The translations under genes were made by a program, and so were the position numbers. Source: Rattus norvegicus (Eukaryota > Chordata > Mammalia > Rodentia > Muridae). From it: a stretch of DNA of 64,000 nt. The DNA lies in NCBI RefSeq assembly GCF_036323735.1, contig NC_086026.1:51932539-51996538 (forward strand), given 5' to 3'. Positions 1 through 11,538 of this stretch are shown here, piece after piece. How positions within the stretch are numbered: position 1 is the stretch's first letter; every line of letters begins with the position of its first letter. The notes under the pieces are model-generated. The model made no database searches. It was not told the DNA's origin and saw only the letters and a program-made list of their open reading frames with translations.

Positions 1-262
1 ATATACCTAGAAAACACCACACTGAGTGCAATAAGCCAGATGCCAACCAAGTCGTACTGTATAAGGTCCCCGACTGAGGGACAAGAAGAGCTGCATTCAC
101 ACAGAAGAAATAATGGAGGTTGCCAGGGGCAGGGGAGAAGGAACGGGAGCTGTTGGGTTTGTGTCCTTGGGTTTTAGAAGTGGGGCTGATGGTTTATAAA
201 CGGGAATGTGTTGACATCACTGAATTGTAAACTAAAGTGGCAAAATTAATGTTATATATACT
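1..262 (+). mobile_element. Old L1 3' end remnant
   Basis: The text resembles the mammal-wide L1 3' region: a segment like gagtgcaataagccagatgcc, then ggttgccaggggcagggg, then cactgaattgtaaac. It is heavily diverged, lies antisense to Grik4 and runs straight into the CA-rich array. Its 5' part lies outside the window. Confidence 0.7.
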
Positions 263-958
263 TACACACACACACACTCACATACACTCTCTCACACACT
301 CACACACACACTCAACACACTCTCACACACACTCACACACACACTCTCACACACACTCACACACACACTCTCACACACACACTCACACACTCTCTCACAC
401 ACATAGTCACATACACTCAAACACACTCACACACTCTCACACACACACTCTCACACACACTCACACACACACTCACATACACATTCACACACACTCACAC
501 TCCCACACACTCACATACACACTCTCTCACACACACACACTCACACACACACTCTAACACACACACTCTCTTTCACACACACACACTCTCTCTCACACAG
601 TCACATACACTCAAACACACTCACACACTCTCACACACATACTCTCACACACACACTCACACACACTCAACACACTCACACACACACTCACACACTCACA
701 CACACTCTCACACACACACTCACACTCTCTTTCACACACACTCACACACTCTCTCTCACACAGTCACATACACTCAAACGCACTCACACACTCTCACACA
801 TACTTTCACACACACACTCTCACACACACACTCACACACTCTCTCACACACAGTCACATACACTCAAACACACTCACACACTCTCACACACACATATTCT
901 CACACAAACACACTCTCTCTCACACACACACACACTCACACACACACACACACACACA
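262..958 (+). repeat. CA-rich array with CTCACA variants and higher-order units
   Basis: About 700 bases of (CA)n interrupted by CT to give CACTCACA and CTCTCACA variants. A larger block beginning gtcacatacactcaaac recurs at about 406, 600, 763 and 853, so the array has grown partly by segmental duplication of longer units rather than only by dinucleotide slippage. Long His/Thr/Ser frames through it are artefacts. Confidence 0.95.
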
Positions 959-3794
959 GACTAAAAAACAGAGACAACGAAGAAAGGAAGCATAGGAGAG
1001 AAAGAAGGAAGGTTGGTTGAATGACTTCTGTCCCAGGGCAGGAACTTGCTCTCTGTGCTGTGCGTGTGTTGCCTTATGACTTTGCACAGTGATTCTTCTT
1101 TGTCCTGCTTTGTCCCTTCCTCAGCCCATGATCTCCCTCTTTAGCCTAACTCTTACCTACTCTGCTGGCCAGGCCTCACTTCCTCCTATAACCTTCCATT
1201 ATCCTGACTTCTGGCCATGTGCCACACTCTGGCTTTCTATGACTTCTTATGTTTTGCGATTTGAACCCCATGAGCCAACCCCCTGCCCTAGGGCTCCCAC
1301 ATCATCTGGGAACCAGTCCCATCTCCTGATCAAAGACTTGCTCTGCCGGAACTGATTTGTGTCACATTAGAATCATAAATGGGGACAAAAAGTTGCTTTG
1401 CTGATTGATTAAACTGCCAATATGAGCACCTCTAAATCTATCTGGAGATGAAGAGGCGAATTAAAGTTCTCTTGCTGTGCATTGTGACTGTGCACTTTTA
1501 TTCTGGCCAGAGCAGGAGTGTTGACCCAAACACACAGGTCTATCCCCTGCTGCTGAAGTGCCTCTCATTACCTTACACCTTCTTGTCCCTCTGCCACCAA
1601 GTTAGGATTCCTCTGGATGCAACCGCCTGACTTTTAAGCCATAGACACTTCTGGGCTCTGCTGGTCCCAAGAGCAGCCTGATTTTTTTTCCTGACTCAGC
1701 AACACTCCTTACATCAATCATCCATGCCACTTACTGTTGCAGATTGACATGCACACTTTCCCCAATGCCCAGGCCCTGACTGAGAAAGAAACTATGCTTT
1801 GTGTAGCATGAACAGGGTTCAGTGGATTGATGGCTTAAATGCTTAATTTATGATTGGTCATTTTGTCCCAACTCTTGCTATAGGTAATCAACAGATTGAA
1901 CCTAGAGCTGTCAGTTTAATTCATTTATTGCAGGTGTCCTCGGTCAATCAGTGTTCATAATGCCTGGATGGGACTGGGGTGTGGGGACCTGGTCAATACT
2001 CAGTAATTACTGGCATGGACACAAACATCCTGCAATGGAATGCAAGCACGTGCATATAATAACTGATAATTCACTAGAAATAAAGAAACTGGTATTTTAG
2101 GAATCATTCTCTGGGGAGCAAAATGTTTCCCTGTTCCTATGAGCCCACAAGAAGTAAAGCCAAGACTCTAACATAATAACTCCCCTTTATTACACTCTTA
2201 CTGTGAGCTGATTGCTCTCCTGAGCTAGGTACAGGGCCCCCTGACCAAAGAGGTCACCAGAGCTCAAAGAGGTTAAGTAGTCCATACAGGAGGTAGCGCC
2301 TCAGACTAGAAGGTTAAGGGCCTGTCTGCTGCATGCCCAGGTCTGTGTCTTTTCTGGTTCTCTATGCTGGTTTTCAAGAGGCAGACCTGAGAACTCAGAT
2401 CACTGTTGCAGAAGCCAGAGAGAGGGGGCAAGATAGGGTTTCCTGAGGGCCCGAGAGGGAGTGAGGAAGAAGGAGAGGCCTGTGAATTGTGCGGTGGAAG
2501 GAGCTTTGGAGTGTGTAGAAGATCCTCCTCCACTACAGAGCCCTTCTGCTCTGCTTCCAAACTCTGAAAGCTCCAGGCAGTGAGACTGGCCCTAAAACAA
2601 TGTTTTACCCCTGCTGGATCCTGTTCCTGCTGGAAAAACAACACACTGGCAAGCAAGGAAGCAGCTTCCAGAACATTCTCCCACTGCTTGATTTCTGCAG
2701 CGTTCCTGCTTCTGTCTCTTGACTGTTTCCCAAGCAGCAATCAGTCAGATGGTGAGACTGGTGAGATCTCTGCTTTCCGTTTGAAATCCCACAGGCGGGC
2801 AGGAGCCCTGATGATTCCAGGTGCAAAGAACTCTGGCTGAGGCAGAGCACAGAGCGATTCTCACCCGGCACCCACCAACCGGGAGGAAAGCACCCTCCTG
2901 CTATGAAAAATCATATGGCTCCTTCAGGACCCAGGACGCTTTGCCATGAGCCACTCAGCCACATCCATGGTAGGGTTTTGTTATCTCTAAAGCGAGAAAA
3001 CGGAGCCCTGAGAGTCAGTGCAGCTCTCCTAAAGTCCCCTAGAGAAGACAAGGTAGTATGAAGACTTGGTACCCGGGCCTCCTGACTTGAGAGTACACTT
3101 CTCCCACCAGAGAACATTGTCACCCTCCAAGAAGAGAGAAGGTGATATACAGTATGGCCTATGGCAGATCAGATGCTGTCCTCCTAGAAACCCAAGCCGG
3201 CACCTCCATCTATTTCTGACTACTGCTGGGGAACTACTCCCTTCCGTTCGCTTAGTGGCTTGGTGACAGGGAGATGCCGAGCTCCATCCTTAGCTGCTGC
3301 AGGTGTCTGATGCAAGGTGCCTCCCTGGCAGGCTGGCACAGTGCAGGCAACCTCACCCCTACCCACCTGCCTTTCTTCCCTCCTCTCCCTGTCCCCACTC
3401 CCACCACAGCCTCAGAACAAAGCAGAACTGTACTTTAATCTCTCTCCTCTCCTGCCAACTTGCCCAGGCTGCCCCAGATGCCCCTTCACCTTAAGCAGAC
3501 CCATTTGCATTGCCGTGGGTATAGCCTAATCCTCTTCTCCCCTTTTACATGTTAATTTTTGGATTCACAGCTGCAGCGTTAGATAGAAGAAGAAAAAAAG
3601 GCAAACAAAGGAGTTTGTTCTATTTTACATTTTGGGGGGAGTGAGGGGGACTTCTAGGGTTCTGGTGACATTCTATTTCTGGATGCACAGGCTGCTTACA
3701 CAGGTGTGCTCACTTGGAGACAGATCCTTGCTCTGTGCATATATAATGTGCACGGTGTCCTGTATGCACGCCAGACTTGAATAAATGGTCCCGT

Positions 3795-3876
3795 GCGCTA
3801 GGCATGGTGGCAGACACCTGTAACTCCAGCACTCAGGAGGCTGAGGCAGAAGGATGAGGCCAGCCCATGATACAAG
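3795..3876 (+). mobile_element. B1 SINE fragment
   Basis: It has the B1 5' half: ctaggcatggtggcagacac, then actccagcactcaggaggctgaggcagaagg. It is truncated at the 3' side after the gaggccagcc motif. Confidence 0.75.
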
Positions 3877-4669
3877 GAAAAACAGTTGCAGCAAACCACG
3901 TTAGGTACAGATTAGGGGTTTGATGAACCAGCCATGGTCTTTCAAGTTCAAGTCACCGGGACTGACTTCCTTGTGCAGGTGGAGGGAGACCCCATACCAG
4001 AAGGAAGAGATTGGCTCATTCCTTTACAGCCTTTCATTCTGGGAGCTTGGGCTCAGGGTTAGCAATTCCAAGTCAGCCCCAAGAGGGAGCTGTCCGTGGT
4101 ACCAATGGTCAATTCAGACCATTTCTCTAGACAAGCATCTCTTAAATACTGCAGGACCAAGAAAGAGACCTGCCCCAGTTCCCAGGAGGGAGACTGCATG
4201 ACCTTCTAAGCCATCCTGTGCACGCTGTCAGCAAGGTCTTTACTAACAAGCAACCTTTCTCTTTGTAAGGTCGAAGCATCTAAACTGTGAGGCTGAATTC
4301 TGTTGCTTAGCAAGGGTATCACCACTCACTGGTTGGTTATCTTTAAAGAAGGGTGTCGGCAGAGTAGTGGATAAAAACAAATGAGCTCACATTCCTGGGA
4401 GCGCATGAGTTTAAAGGCCCTTGCTGTTTTCTGGACATGCCCCGAACCATCTTATATCCAGCTACCTGAGGGTACAGTTCCTCATCCTGGTCTTCCTTTC
4501 CTTGGGAGTACAGAAGAACCCTACCTTTCTCCTACAACTTTCTTCAATGAAGCTGCTCCCCATTGCCCTAGGGTGAGCCTGGAGTCCCTGCCCAAAGGGC
4601 TGGTGCAGTTCATGACTTATCTAGAAATAGAATCCTCTACATTTTACTGTCTGAGGTATTTGGATTTCT

Positions 4670-4815
4670 TTTTTACAAAGCATGCCGTGCTTCTTGCTAT
4701 GATGATGATGGACTGAACCTCTGAAACCAGCCTGCCCCAATTAACATTTGCCTTTAGAAGAGTTGCCTTGGTTGTAGTGTCTCTCCATAGCAACAGGAAT
4801 CCTAACTGTACACAT
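4670..4815 (+). mobile_element. MaLR-like LTR, 3' part
   Basis: The segment contains gatgatggactgaacctctg, then a cc-aattaa-ttgcct stretch, then agagttgccttggt and a tct-catagcaaca end. This is the 3' end of a common rodent TG...CA-bounded LTR-like repeat that usually ends gactaagaca. The family assignment (MaLR versus another LTR) is from memory and needs RepeatMasker. Confidence 0.55.
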
Positions 4816-4874
4816 GGTATACAAGAAATACCCAGGAGCACATCTGAGGGCACATCTGGATGAAGGGGCTGTCT

Positions 4875-5225
4875 AGTGCCATTTGAATGTAAGAGATCCC
4901 TCACAGGCTCATGCTTGAATGCATGGTTCCCACCAGTACTGTTTGGGGAAGTATGCAGTCCTTGGAAGGTGGGGCCTCTAGCTGGGTGAAGGCTCACAGA
5001 GGGTTATGAACTACAGCCTGACCCCAGTTCCAGGACGATCCCACTCTGTCCACAGAATGGGAAACTGGGGTATGTTGCAAACTCCAAGTTTCCAGCCTGA
5101 CTCCAAGACATGCTTCACCAACATGGTGGACCGTCCTCTCAATCCATGAGCCGGAATAAACCCTTCCTCCCTTAGGTTGCTTCTTGTTAGGTAATTGGTC
5201 ACAGCAGTGAGAAAAGTAATGGCTA
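4875..5225 (+). mobile_element. MaLR-like LTR, near complete
   Basis: It begins with tttgaatgtaagagatcc and has ggcctctagctggg and an internal ccaacatggtgg. It ends with cggaataaacccttcctccc and cacagcagtgagaaaagtaa, the typical order of a rodent solo LTR of the MaLR type. It lies directly after another LTR end, in the same orientation. Confidence 0.6.
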
Positions 5226-5662
5226 CCCCCAGTCCAGTGACTTATAAAATAAAATAGACTTCTCTGAATGCTGGTCCATAATAGCACACAGAAGAAAACC
5301 AAAACATCGTCCTGCCTGTGAGCAACTGAGCAAATTGGGGGCCAACTAAACCATGAGGCCTACACAGCAGTAAGGATGCAAAAACCCAGGCGGGTCCCCA
5401 GGGCTCTGCTGCTACCTCAGAAGGTCACCCACAGTGTCACTTTCCTCAAACTCTAAATTAGAGAGGTGGAGCACCAGCCGCTCAGGTTCAGCGGTGATAG
5501 GAAGGGGCGTGGCAGGTGTAACTTTAGAGGGGCAGCCTGAGGAAAGCCGTGTGGGCCCCAAGATTGGCAAACACATATATGTAGCTATCTTTGTGACTTC
5601 TTAGATATCTTCTTACGATTCCTAAATTAAAGTTACACGTTTTAAAGGGTCAGATTTTTAAT

Positions 5663-5828
5663 TTTACATACCTTTGCGTGCTAGAGTGGGCATGTGAGTG
5701 CAGATACCTGCAGAGCCATAAGGGGGCATCAGATCCCTTGGAGCTGGAGTTAGAGGTGGTTGTGACCCACCCGTGTGGGTGGGAGGAACCAAACTTGGGT
5801 CCTTGCAAAACCAGCAGGTGCTCCCCTC
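5663..5828 (-). mobile_element. B3 SINE
   Basis: Read on the plus strand it shows the reverse B3 order: a gggggcatcagatcccttgg core, gagctggagttagaggtggt, then tgtgacccacccg and a final tccttgcaaaaccagcagg. It is moderately diverged. Confidence 0.75.
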
Positions 5829-5959
5829 CGGTTTTATTTGTTTTAATGCAAGTTTTCTTAGTTTCTTGACTATTCTTGAGTTGATGATATACATTGATAT
5901 ATACTACACATATATTTACATATATTTCTATGTACATATATCATGATAATTTTCACATT

Positions 5960-6094
5960 TTTTAAATTTTGAAACAGAGTATCTCTGGCTGTCCTGGAGC
6001 TCACTCTGTAGGCCAGGCTGGCCTTGAACATCAGAGATCCACCTGCCTCTGCCTCCCCAATGCTGGAATTAAAGGCGTGCGCCACCACCAGCCA
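5960..6094 (-). mobile_element. B1 SINE
   Basis: A near full-length B1 in reverse: tggctgtcctggagctcact, then ggccaggctggccttgaaca, then ccacctgcctctgcctcccc and aaaggcgtgcgccaccacc. It is a clear member of the 7SL-derived family, in the same orientation as Grik4. Confidence 0.9.
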
Positions 6095-6781
6095 GCAGTC
6101 TCACAGTTTTTAACACTTTGCAATTTCAAAATGCTTCCACATCTGTTAGGTCCTATAATTAACCAGCAGCCCAGTGATGTAGCTGTTCATGTCTGTATCT
6201 TGATGGCTAAGCACACTACACACAGCTCAATGCCTTGTTGAAGGGCACATGGCTGGTATTTTGGCAAAGCTAGTACTTAAACCCAATTCGATAAATTTCT
6301 AGTTTCCTCATCTGTAAAATAAGAGGTCTAGCCAAGATGACCTGCAGAGACACACGTGGTTACGGCACCATCAGACATGCATACTTCTTGTGCCCTAGTT
6401 TTTCTCCTTCTGAGTTATCATCGTGATTGGGGGGTGGTGGGGTGATGACATCGTACTGCAAACCACAAACGGTACCCACTGAAGAGGCTCACCCACTGCC
6501 CAGCTGCCCTGAGGAATCATTGCTATAAAACCAGTGACAGCTGGAGGAGGCGGGCATCAGAGCCTCCAAATCCCCATTCTCGCAGGGCTAAGTGTTGGCA
6601 CGATCGTCCCACAGGCTTCTGGATCCTGTGTCTTCATGCTGCTTAGACACTGGACTGACTTCTGCTCTTTTGTGCCTCCCTTTGCCCACAAACCATCTTC
6701 CAGATATCATCCCATCAGGAGCAACTAGCCCTGGCCACTGACAACAGGATGCTGGGGAAGAGGACTGTGGAAAAGCCTTAC

Positions 6782-6835
6782 CAGATTGGTGAAGATGTAG
6801 GTGTAATAGGCTGACACCATCCCCAGTTCAGCTGC
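6782..6835 (-). CDS. Grik4: Grik4 coding exon, small 54-base exon of amino-terminal domain
   Basis: This short exon encodes 18 residues, AAELGMVSAYYTYIFTNL, a hinge-proximal helix and strand of the amino-terminal domain. The KA2 counterpart is similar (ASELGM...), but the residues here fit GluK4. The acceptor is ttgcag, preceded by a moderate pyrimidine tract, and the donor gtaagg is good. Both boundaries are phase 0 and the length is a multiple of three, so skipping it would remove 18 residues without a frameshift. It is the last Grik4 exon in the window; I found no match for the next expected segment (beginning near EFSLQR) between 1 and 6781. Confidence 0.96.
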
Positions 6836-7254
6836 CTGCAAGGTAAAGAGAAGGGCATTAAAGAAGAGGTCACCGGAAGCACAGGAGTAGCGAGGGCACT
6901 GCCTCTACCATTTATCTGGCCCCCGGAACCCTCAGCACAAAGCAGAGAGAACATCTCGGCTGGTTCCCAAGTGGCCCTAGAAGCTAGAGGATGAAAGACA
7001 GAAACTTTAGCCTCTAGAGGATGTTCTCTCCACCTCCCCACTCCTCACCACCCAGGTGACAAGCACACGTCTGGTGTTCTTAGGTATAACACACTCCCAC
7101 AAATGTGACTGAGTGTTACGGAAAGCAGAATGGAGTCAAGGGAAATGAAGTAGATAAGGAAACATAGTAGAATGACCTTCATGTCTCCTCACAATACCAC
7201 TGGCTAAGGTTTACCCACCGTTAGGTCTGCTCTAGGTGCTCTAAAGCCATCCGA

Positions 7255-7395
7255 TGGGTTAACCGAAAGGGGACAAACACTGTTTTTCTTCCTCAACTCC
7301 CGTTTTCCAGCAGAGGAAACTGGTACAACAATGACTAAGTCATTGGCATGAGATTACGTGGACTGCAAATTCCAAGGTTCTTAACCAAGCCACCC
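7255..7395 (-). mobile_element. MIR-like remnant
   Basis: The reverse MIR core is suggested by ccgttttccagcagaggaaact and the neighbouring ttccaaggttcttaacc. It is strongly diverged, so the call is tentative. Confidence 0.35.
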
Positions 7396-8999
7396 GCCCC
7401 CCTCAGGGACCACAAGTCTGACAGAAGTGTGCACACAGCACTCTTAGGGACTGTGATGAGGAACGTGGCGCACACCCAAATGAACCCTGCGTCTGTCAGA
7501 AGGTACACGAGACGTGAGCAGGCTATATCTGCAGTCACGTAGAGATCAAGTGAGCCATTTGCAAACCTGACTCTCTTATTCCTGCTAAGGCACAAGTTCC
7601 CTGTGACATGCTCTACCCTTGATCACTGTGCAGTAGTGTAGTGCCATCCCGCTTCTGAGAAATGTGGCTTTGGTACAGCCTTCCTTTGGTCTGATCTATG
7701 TAGCCATCATAAACACCCCCGACCAACCTTCCCTGTCAGTGTGCCTGGCTTTGAGTGTGACAGGTGCTATAGAAATTGACAAGGAGATCATGTAAGTAAT
7801 GAGCCTGGCTCTCTCCAGGGCCCTGATCCCTCCCGACAGTCCCTTAGATTCTCATATATATCCTGCAGTCCTGGGCCACTGGGAGATGGCTCTTGTCATA
7901 ACTACTGGGGAAGAGGAAGGGAGAAACAAGACCAGGATAATTGCATTTTCCTCTTTCTCTCCCAAGAACTCAAATAACTTTGCGAGCATTCTTAACTCTG
8001 CATCTCCCCAGCTGCTTGAGGTTCAGGAGACACTGACATCACCATAGTCCCAATGGGCACCTGAAGGGCTCGGTGACAAGATCAAGATTGTGTGGGGCTG
8101 CGGCAGAGTGCAAAGTTTCCATCGGGCTCCTCCCTTTAACACTTCCTTCCCCATTCTCAAAACAAGGATAAGGCAGGATGCCACCCTCCATTCAAACCTT
8201 ACCGTATCCACTCACATCTTTCCTATAAGAGTATCAATGCCTCGAACACTTCCTAGACCCACATGACTACTGCTGACGCATCCAGCCAGGAGCAGGCTAA
8301 GGGGCATAGTCGGTAGTTAAAGTCTATTTTGTGAAACCTGCTTTCCTAGAGATAAAAGACAAGAGATCCTTGCCTTTTAAGACATGAATTCTGGGTAAAT
8401 ATGGAGTTCGCTGCTGAAACAGCCACTCAATAAACTAGGGGATTACTGTGAAAAGCCTCCTCAAATCAAGAAGCTGCCAAGAGCTGCCAACCAGAGCGTG
8501 GCTCCCAAGCACATACCAGGGCCCCAGAAAATCTTGTGAGCCCCAGGAGACAAATGTGGAGCCTCATGGTAGCTGGAGGATAGAGGCCAGGCTTGCTGGA
8601 AATACTGCCTGCCTATGGCTACCGGGATGTCAGGTGGGAACAGCCTTCCCCAAAGCGTCCCTGTTCATCGACCAGTTCGGCTGTACGAGTGTAAGTAGAA
8701 GGGGGCGAGGAGGTTGGAAAGGATGGCCACGGGACATGTAGAGCAGCTGTCGGCTAATGAGGATCACTGTAGACAGTTGCCTTCGAAAGCATGATGCACT
8801 AAGTAAACCCATCCATCCATCCATCCCAGGTCCCCCTCCCCCTGCATAAAATCCCCTAAGATGTGGGAAAACGCAAGCTACATTTAAAAGAACGTCTCTG
8901 AACTGGCAAAGGTGCACCGTCAACCCAAACTCCTTCAGGGTGTGTAGTGCTTGAACCCGGCCTTCCACTCCAAGAGCATATGCTAAAGAAGTATGCATG

Positions 9000-9290
9000 A
9001 ACGCACGTGCAGAGAGATTTATGCATGAAGATGTGTGCCCTAACATTATTTATCGTAGCAAAAGATTGGAAGCAACCTGTTTCTACAAGGATGAAGGGAC
9101 GTCTAAATAAATTATGGGACATGAGCATGATAGGAAATGATACAGCCACTAAAATATCTGTAGAGAAATATTTAATGACATGGAAAATGTGTGAGACATA
9201 GTTGAGCAAAAAGAATAGTTGATTACAGAAGGTTTTAAACAGTGTGGGGATGATTGGGGGAAGTCTGAGGCAGAAAGAACAGACATGGAA
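9000..9290 (+). mobile_element. Old L1 3' UTR remnant
   Basis: It contains tcgtagcaaaagattggaag, then aaataaattatgggacatga, then tacagccactaaaat, and an agtgtggggatgattggggg stretch. These are the order and wording of mammal-wide L1 3' ends. It is antisense to Grik4 and carries no usable frame. Confidence 0.75.
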
Positions 9291-9674
9291 AATTTAGGAA
9301 AGGCTAGGGCCGCGAGGGGTTGTGAGTGACATTTATTTTCTTCTTTGTACTTTTTTTGTGGGGGGTGGGTAATTTTTAAAATCTCAGCAATGAACTCAAA
9401 AGGTTAGCAGGGTGTGGGTAGAACAGGGGGTTGGGGGACATCCGTTTGCTATGGTGGGAGTTGTGGAGCACTCTTGCAAAGAGCCACTCCTTCTCCTGCC
9501 TCTGCTCTCCACTGGCTTGCTGGAAGAGCATCTGATTACCAAGCTGAAGCTCTTACCCATAAAGATAACCCTCAGCCTGCTTCTCTCATCCCCTGAAGCC
9601 TGCAGGAGGCTTTTCACTCTTAATGACATCACGGATAATGTTTCCTGATGTGAGAAGGAAAAGGGCAAAAAGAG

Positions 9675-10163
9675 GGGTGTGTCTGTCTGTCTGTGTGTGT
9701 CTGTGTTCATGTCTCTGTGTATGTTTGTGTGCATATAAGTGTGTCTCTATGACTGGGTGTCTGTCTGTGTGTCTGGGTATGTTCATGATTCTCTATGTGT
9801 GTCTGTGTGTCTCTATGTGTATGTGTGTGTGTGTGTGTCTATGTTTGTCTCTGTGTGTGTATCTGTGTTTGTGACTTTGTATGTTCATATCTCTGTGTGT
9901 ATGTCTGTGTGTATGTAAGTGTATCTGTGTGTCTGACTGTATTCATGACTCTGTGTGTGTTTGTGTGTGTGACTCTATGTTTGTCTCTGTATGTGTATCT
10001 GTGTGTGTGTGTGTATCTCTGTATGTGTCTGAGTGTGTTCATGAATGTGTGTGTGTCTATGTTTGTCTCTATATGTGGATCTGTGTGTGAGCATGTGTGA
10101 GCATGTATCTGTGTGTGCATGTGTGTGTGTCTATGTGTTTCTATGTTTGTTTCCGTGTGTGGA

Positions 10164-10261
<98 letters not shown>

Positions 10262-10278
10262 CTGTGTGTGTCTGAGTG
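9675..10278 (+). repeat. TG/TCTG array with a pure TC and a pure TG core
   Basis: About 600 bases of variant TGTGTCTG and TGTATGT units. Near the end lie a perfect (TC)n at 10167-10214 (24 repeats) and a perfect (TG)n at 10216-10259. In the Grik4 transcript (minus strand) it is a CA- and GA-rich tract. The two perfect cores are likely to vary in length between strains. Confidence 0.95.
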
Positions 10279-11359
10279 CTCTTTCATAAGTTGAGTGCTC
10301 ATAGACAAATGTGGTTTTGGTACTGTGGAAAATTACTATAGCAACAGGCTGAAGGGACAGCCCTGGGTACTGAGAGAACTCATTCAAATCTCTTATTAAC
10401 TCTTAGATTAAAAAGAAAAAAAGACCTGGTCAGAGGAGGGAGGAAAAGGCAGAAAAGAAAGGAGAGGAAGAGACAGATATTGAGTGTTCTGGGGGCTTCG
10501 CACACCCAGGCAGAGATTAACAAGAAGCGTGGCTACCCCAGTGGAAGATGGCCGTGCAATTTAAATAGCATTAAGAGAGGTCAATGTGCCTGAACAGTTA
10601 TGAGGACTGCCGAGGAGCCCAGGAAGACCCAAGAGCAAGGCCTGCCTTCTGAAGCACATGCTTAGCCCAGGGACTGGTGCCAGGTGGCACCTCAGCTGGC
10701 CCCTGCTGCCAGCTGTCCATGTGACCCTAATTACCTGATCCCCGCCCTCCCCCCCCCCCCCGATACCTACCTCTCTGACAAAGCTCTATGGCCATGTGCC
10801 TATGTCTGCTTAGATTATCATGAGCACAGCAGAAAGTGGCTGCCCTGGGGGTGATGCTCCCACTAGGTATATTGTGCCCTGCTTCCCTGGTCTCTAACAG
10901 CTGATAACCTCCCTGACTTATCTTCTTCACCTGCATGATGAAGACAACAATGTACTCGCCTCTCGTCACCTTGGAGAGGGCTGTGCTGTGGAATGACAGA
11001 GAGGCACTTTGCAAGCTGTTGAAATACTGTCAGGGCTGAGGACAGGCTGACACTCGGCACCCTGCGTGAGCGGTGCTATATGTTCACTGTTTGACAAGTG
11101 CACCCACTAGAGCCTCTCAAGTCTGACTCTAGGTCCAACTGGTGTCTCAGCCCCACCAGGTGCTAAGTGTTTCCAAGTGACAGCATCATCCTGAGCCTTC
11201 TCTCTGGAGGGGCTGTTGCCTACGGTAACAGAATTAGACCAAAGGGATCTGCATTCAGATCCATCCCAGGGGCCAAGAGACAACCATAGCTCAAGTCGGG
11301 AAAGACAGAGTAAGCAGAGTGAACCATTCTCCTAGCACCCACCCCAGCCAGGCTCCCAC

Positions 11360-11538
11360 CTTCAGGAGGATGGTGTGCGACATGGAGGCGTTGGCATGGA
11401 TGATGATAGTAGCTGTCTTGTCATCCCGGATCTCCTTGAGGAGCGGAGTGGGGTCCCGTGTGTCATCCAGCATCCGGACCGACAGTGTGTCCTTGGAGAT
11501 AAGGAATTGCCGGAGCAGCTTCTCCAGGTTTAAAAGGC
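11360..11538 (-). CDS. Grik4: Grik4 coding exon, amino-terminal domain
   Basis: This 179-base exon encodes (C)[18 protein letters not shown], then [18 protein letters not shown], then [20 protein letters not shown] and LLK. These residues distinguish GluK4 from GluK5: I recall KDTL and IIIHANASM for GluK4, against KETL and IIIDANASI for GluK5. HANASM contains an N-glycosylation sequon (NAS). The acceptor is cattccag and the donor gtggga, after AAG. Phase is 1 in and 0 out. The exon sits 11.0 kb after the previous exon and 4.5 kb before the next in gene order. A plus-strand frame through the same bases is only the shadow of this exon. Confidence 0.98.

Larger units (their letters stand above)
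1..6781 (-). other. Grik4: Grik4 intron, first part (downstream of the 54-base exon)
   Basis: The intron is open at the window edge. It holds an old L1 end (1-262), a long CA-rich array (262-958), a short B1 (3795-3876), two LTR fragments (4670-5225), a B3 (5663-5828) and a B1 (5960-6094). A MIR/L2-like trace (the end resembles agctcaaagaggttaagtag) lies at about 2160-2290, and another, with cctcatctgtaaaat, near 6305. I see nothing recognisable in 960-2150, 2300-3790, 3880-4660, 5230-5660 and most of 6100-6780. The open frames there are short and lack family motifs. Confidence 0.85.
6836..11359 (-). other. Grik4: Grik4 intron, 4.5 kb
   Basis: The intron lies between the 179-base and 54-base exons. 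It contains a MIR-like remnant (7255-7395), an L1 3' end (9000-9290) and a 0.6-kb TG/TC array (9675-10278). A C-run sits at about 10750-10762. I recognise nothing in 7400-8990, apart from a short CCAT repeat near 8810-8827, or in 10280-11350. The sequence next to the exons looks unique. Confidence 0.9.

Noticed and set aside
237..557. 106-residue His/Thr/Ser frame
   Set aside because: It is a translation of a CA/CTCACA array; no start context, splice support or protein family.
9839..10387. 182-residue minus-strand frame rich in His/Thr/Arg/Glu
   Set aside because: It is the complement of the TG/TC array; the repeat alternation alone explains its length.
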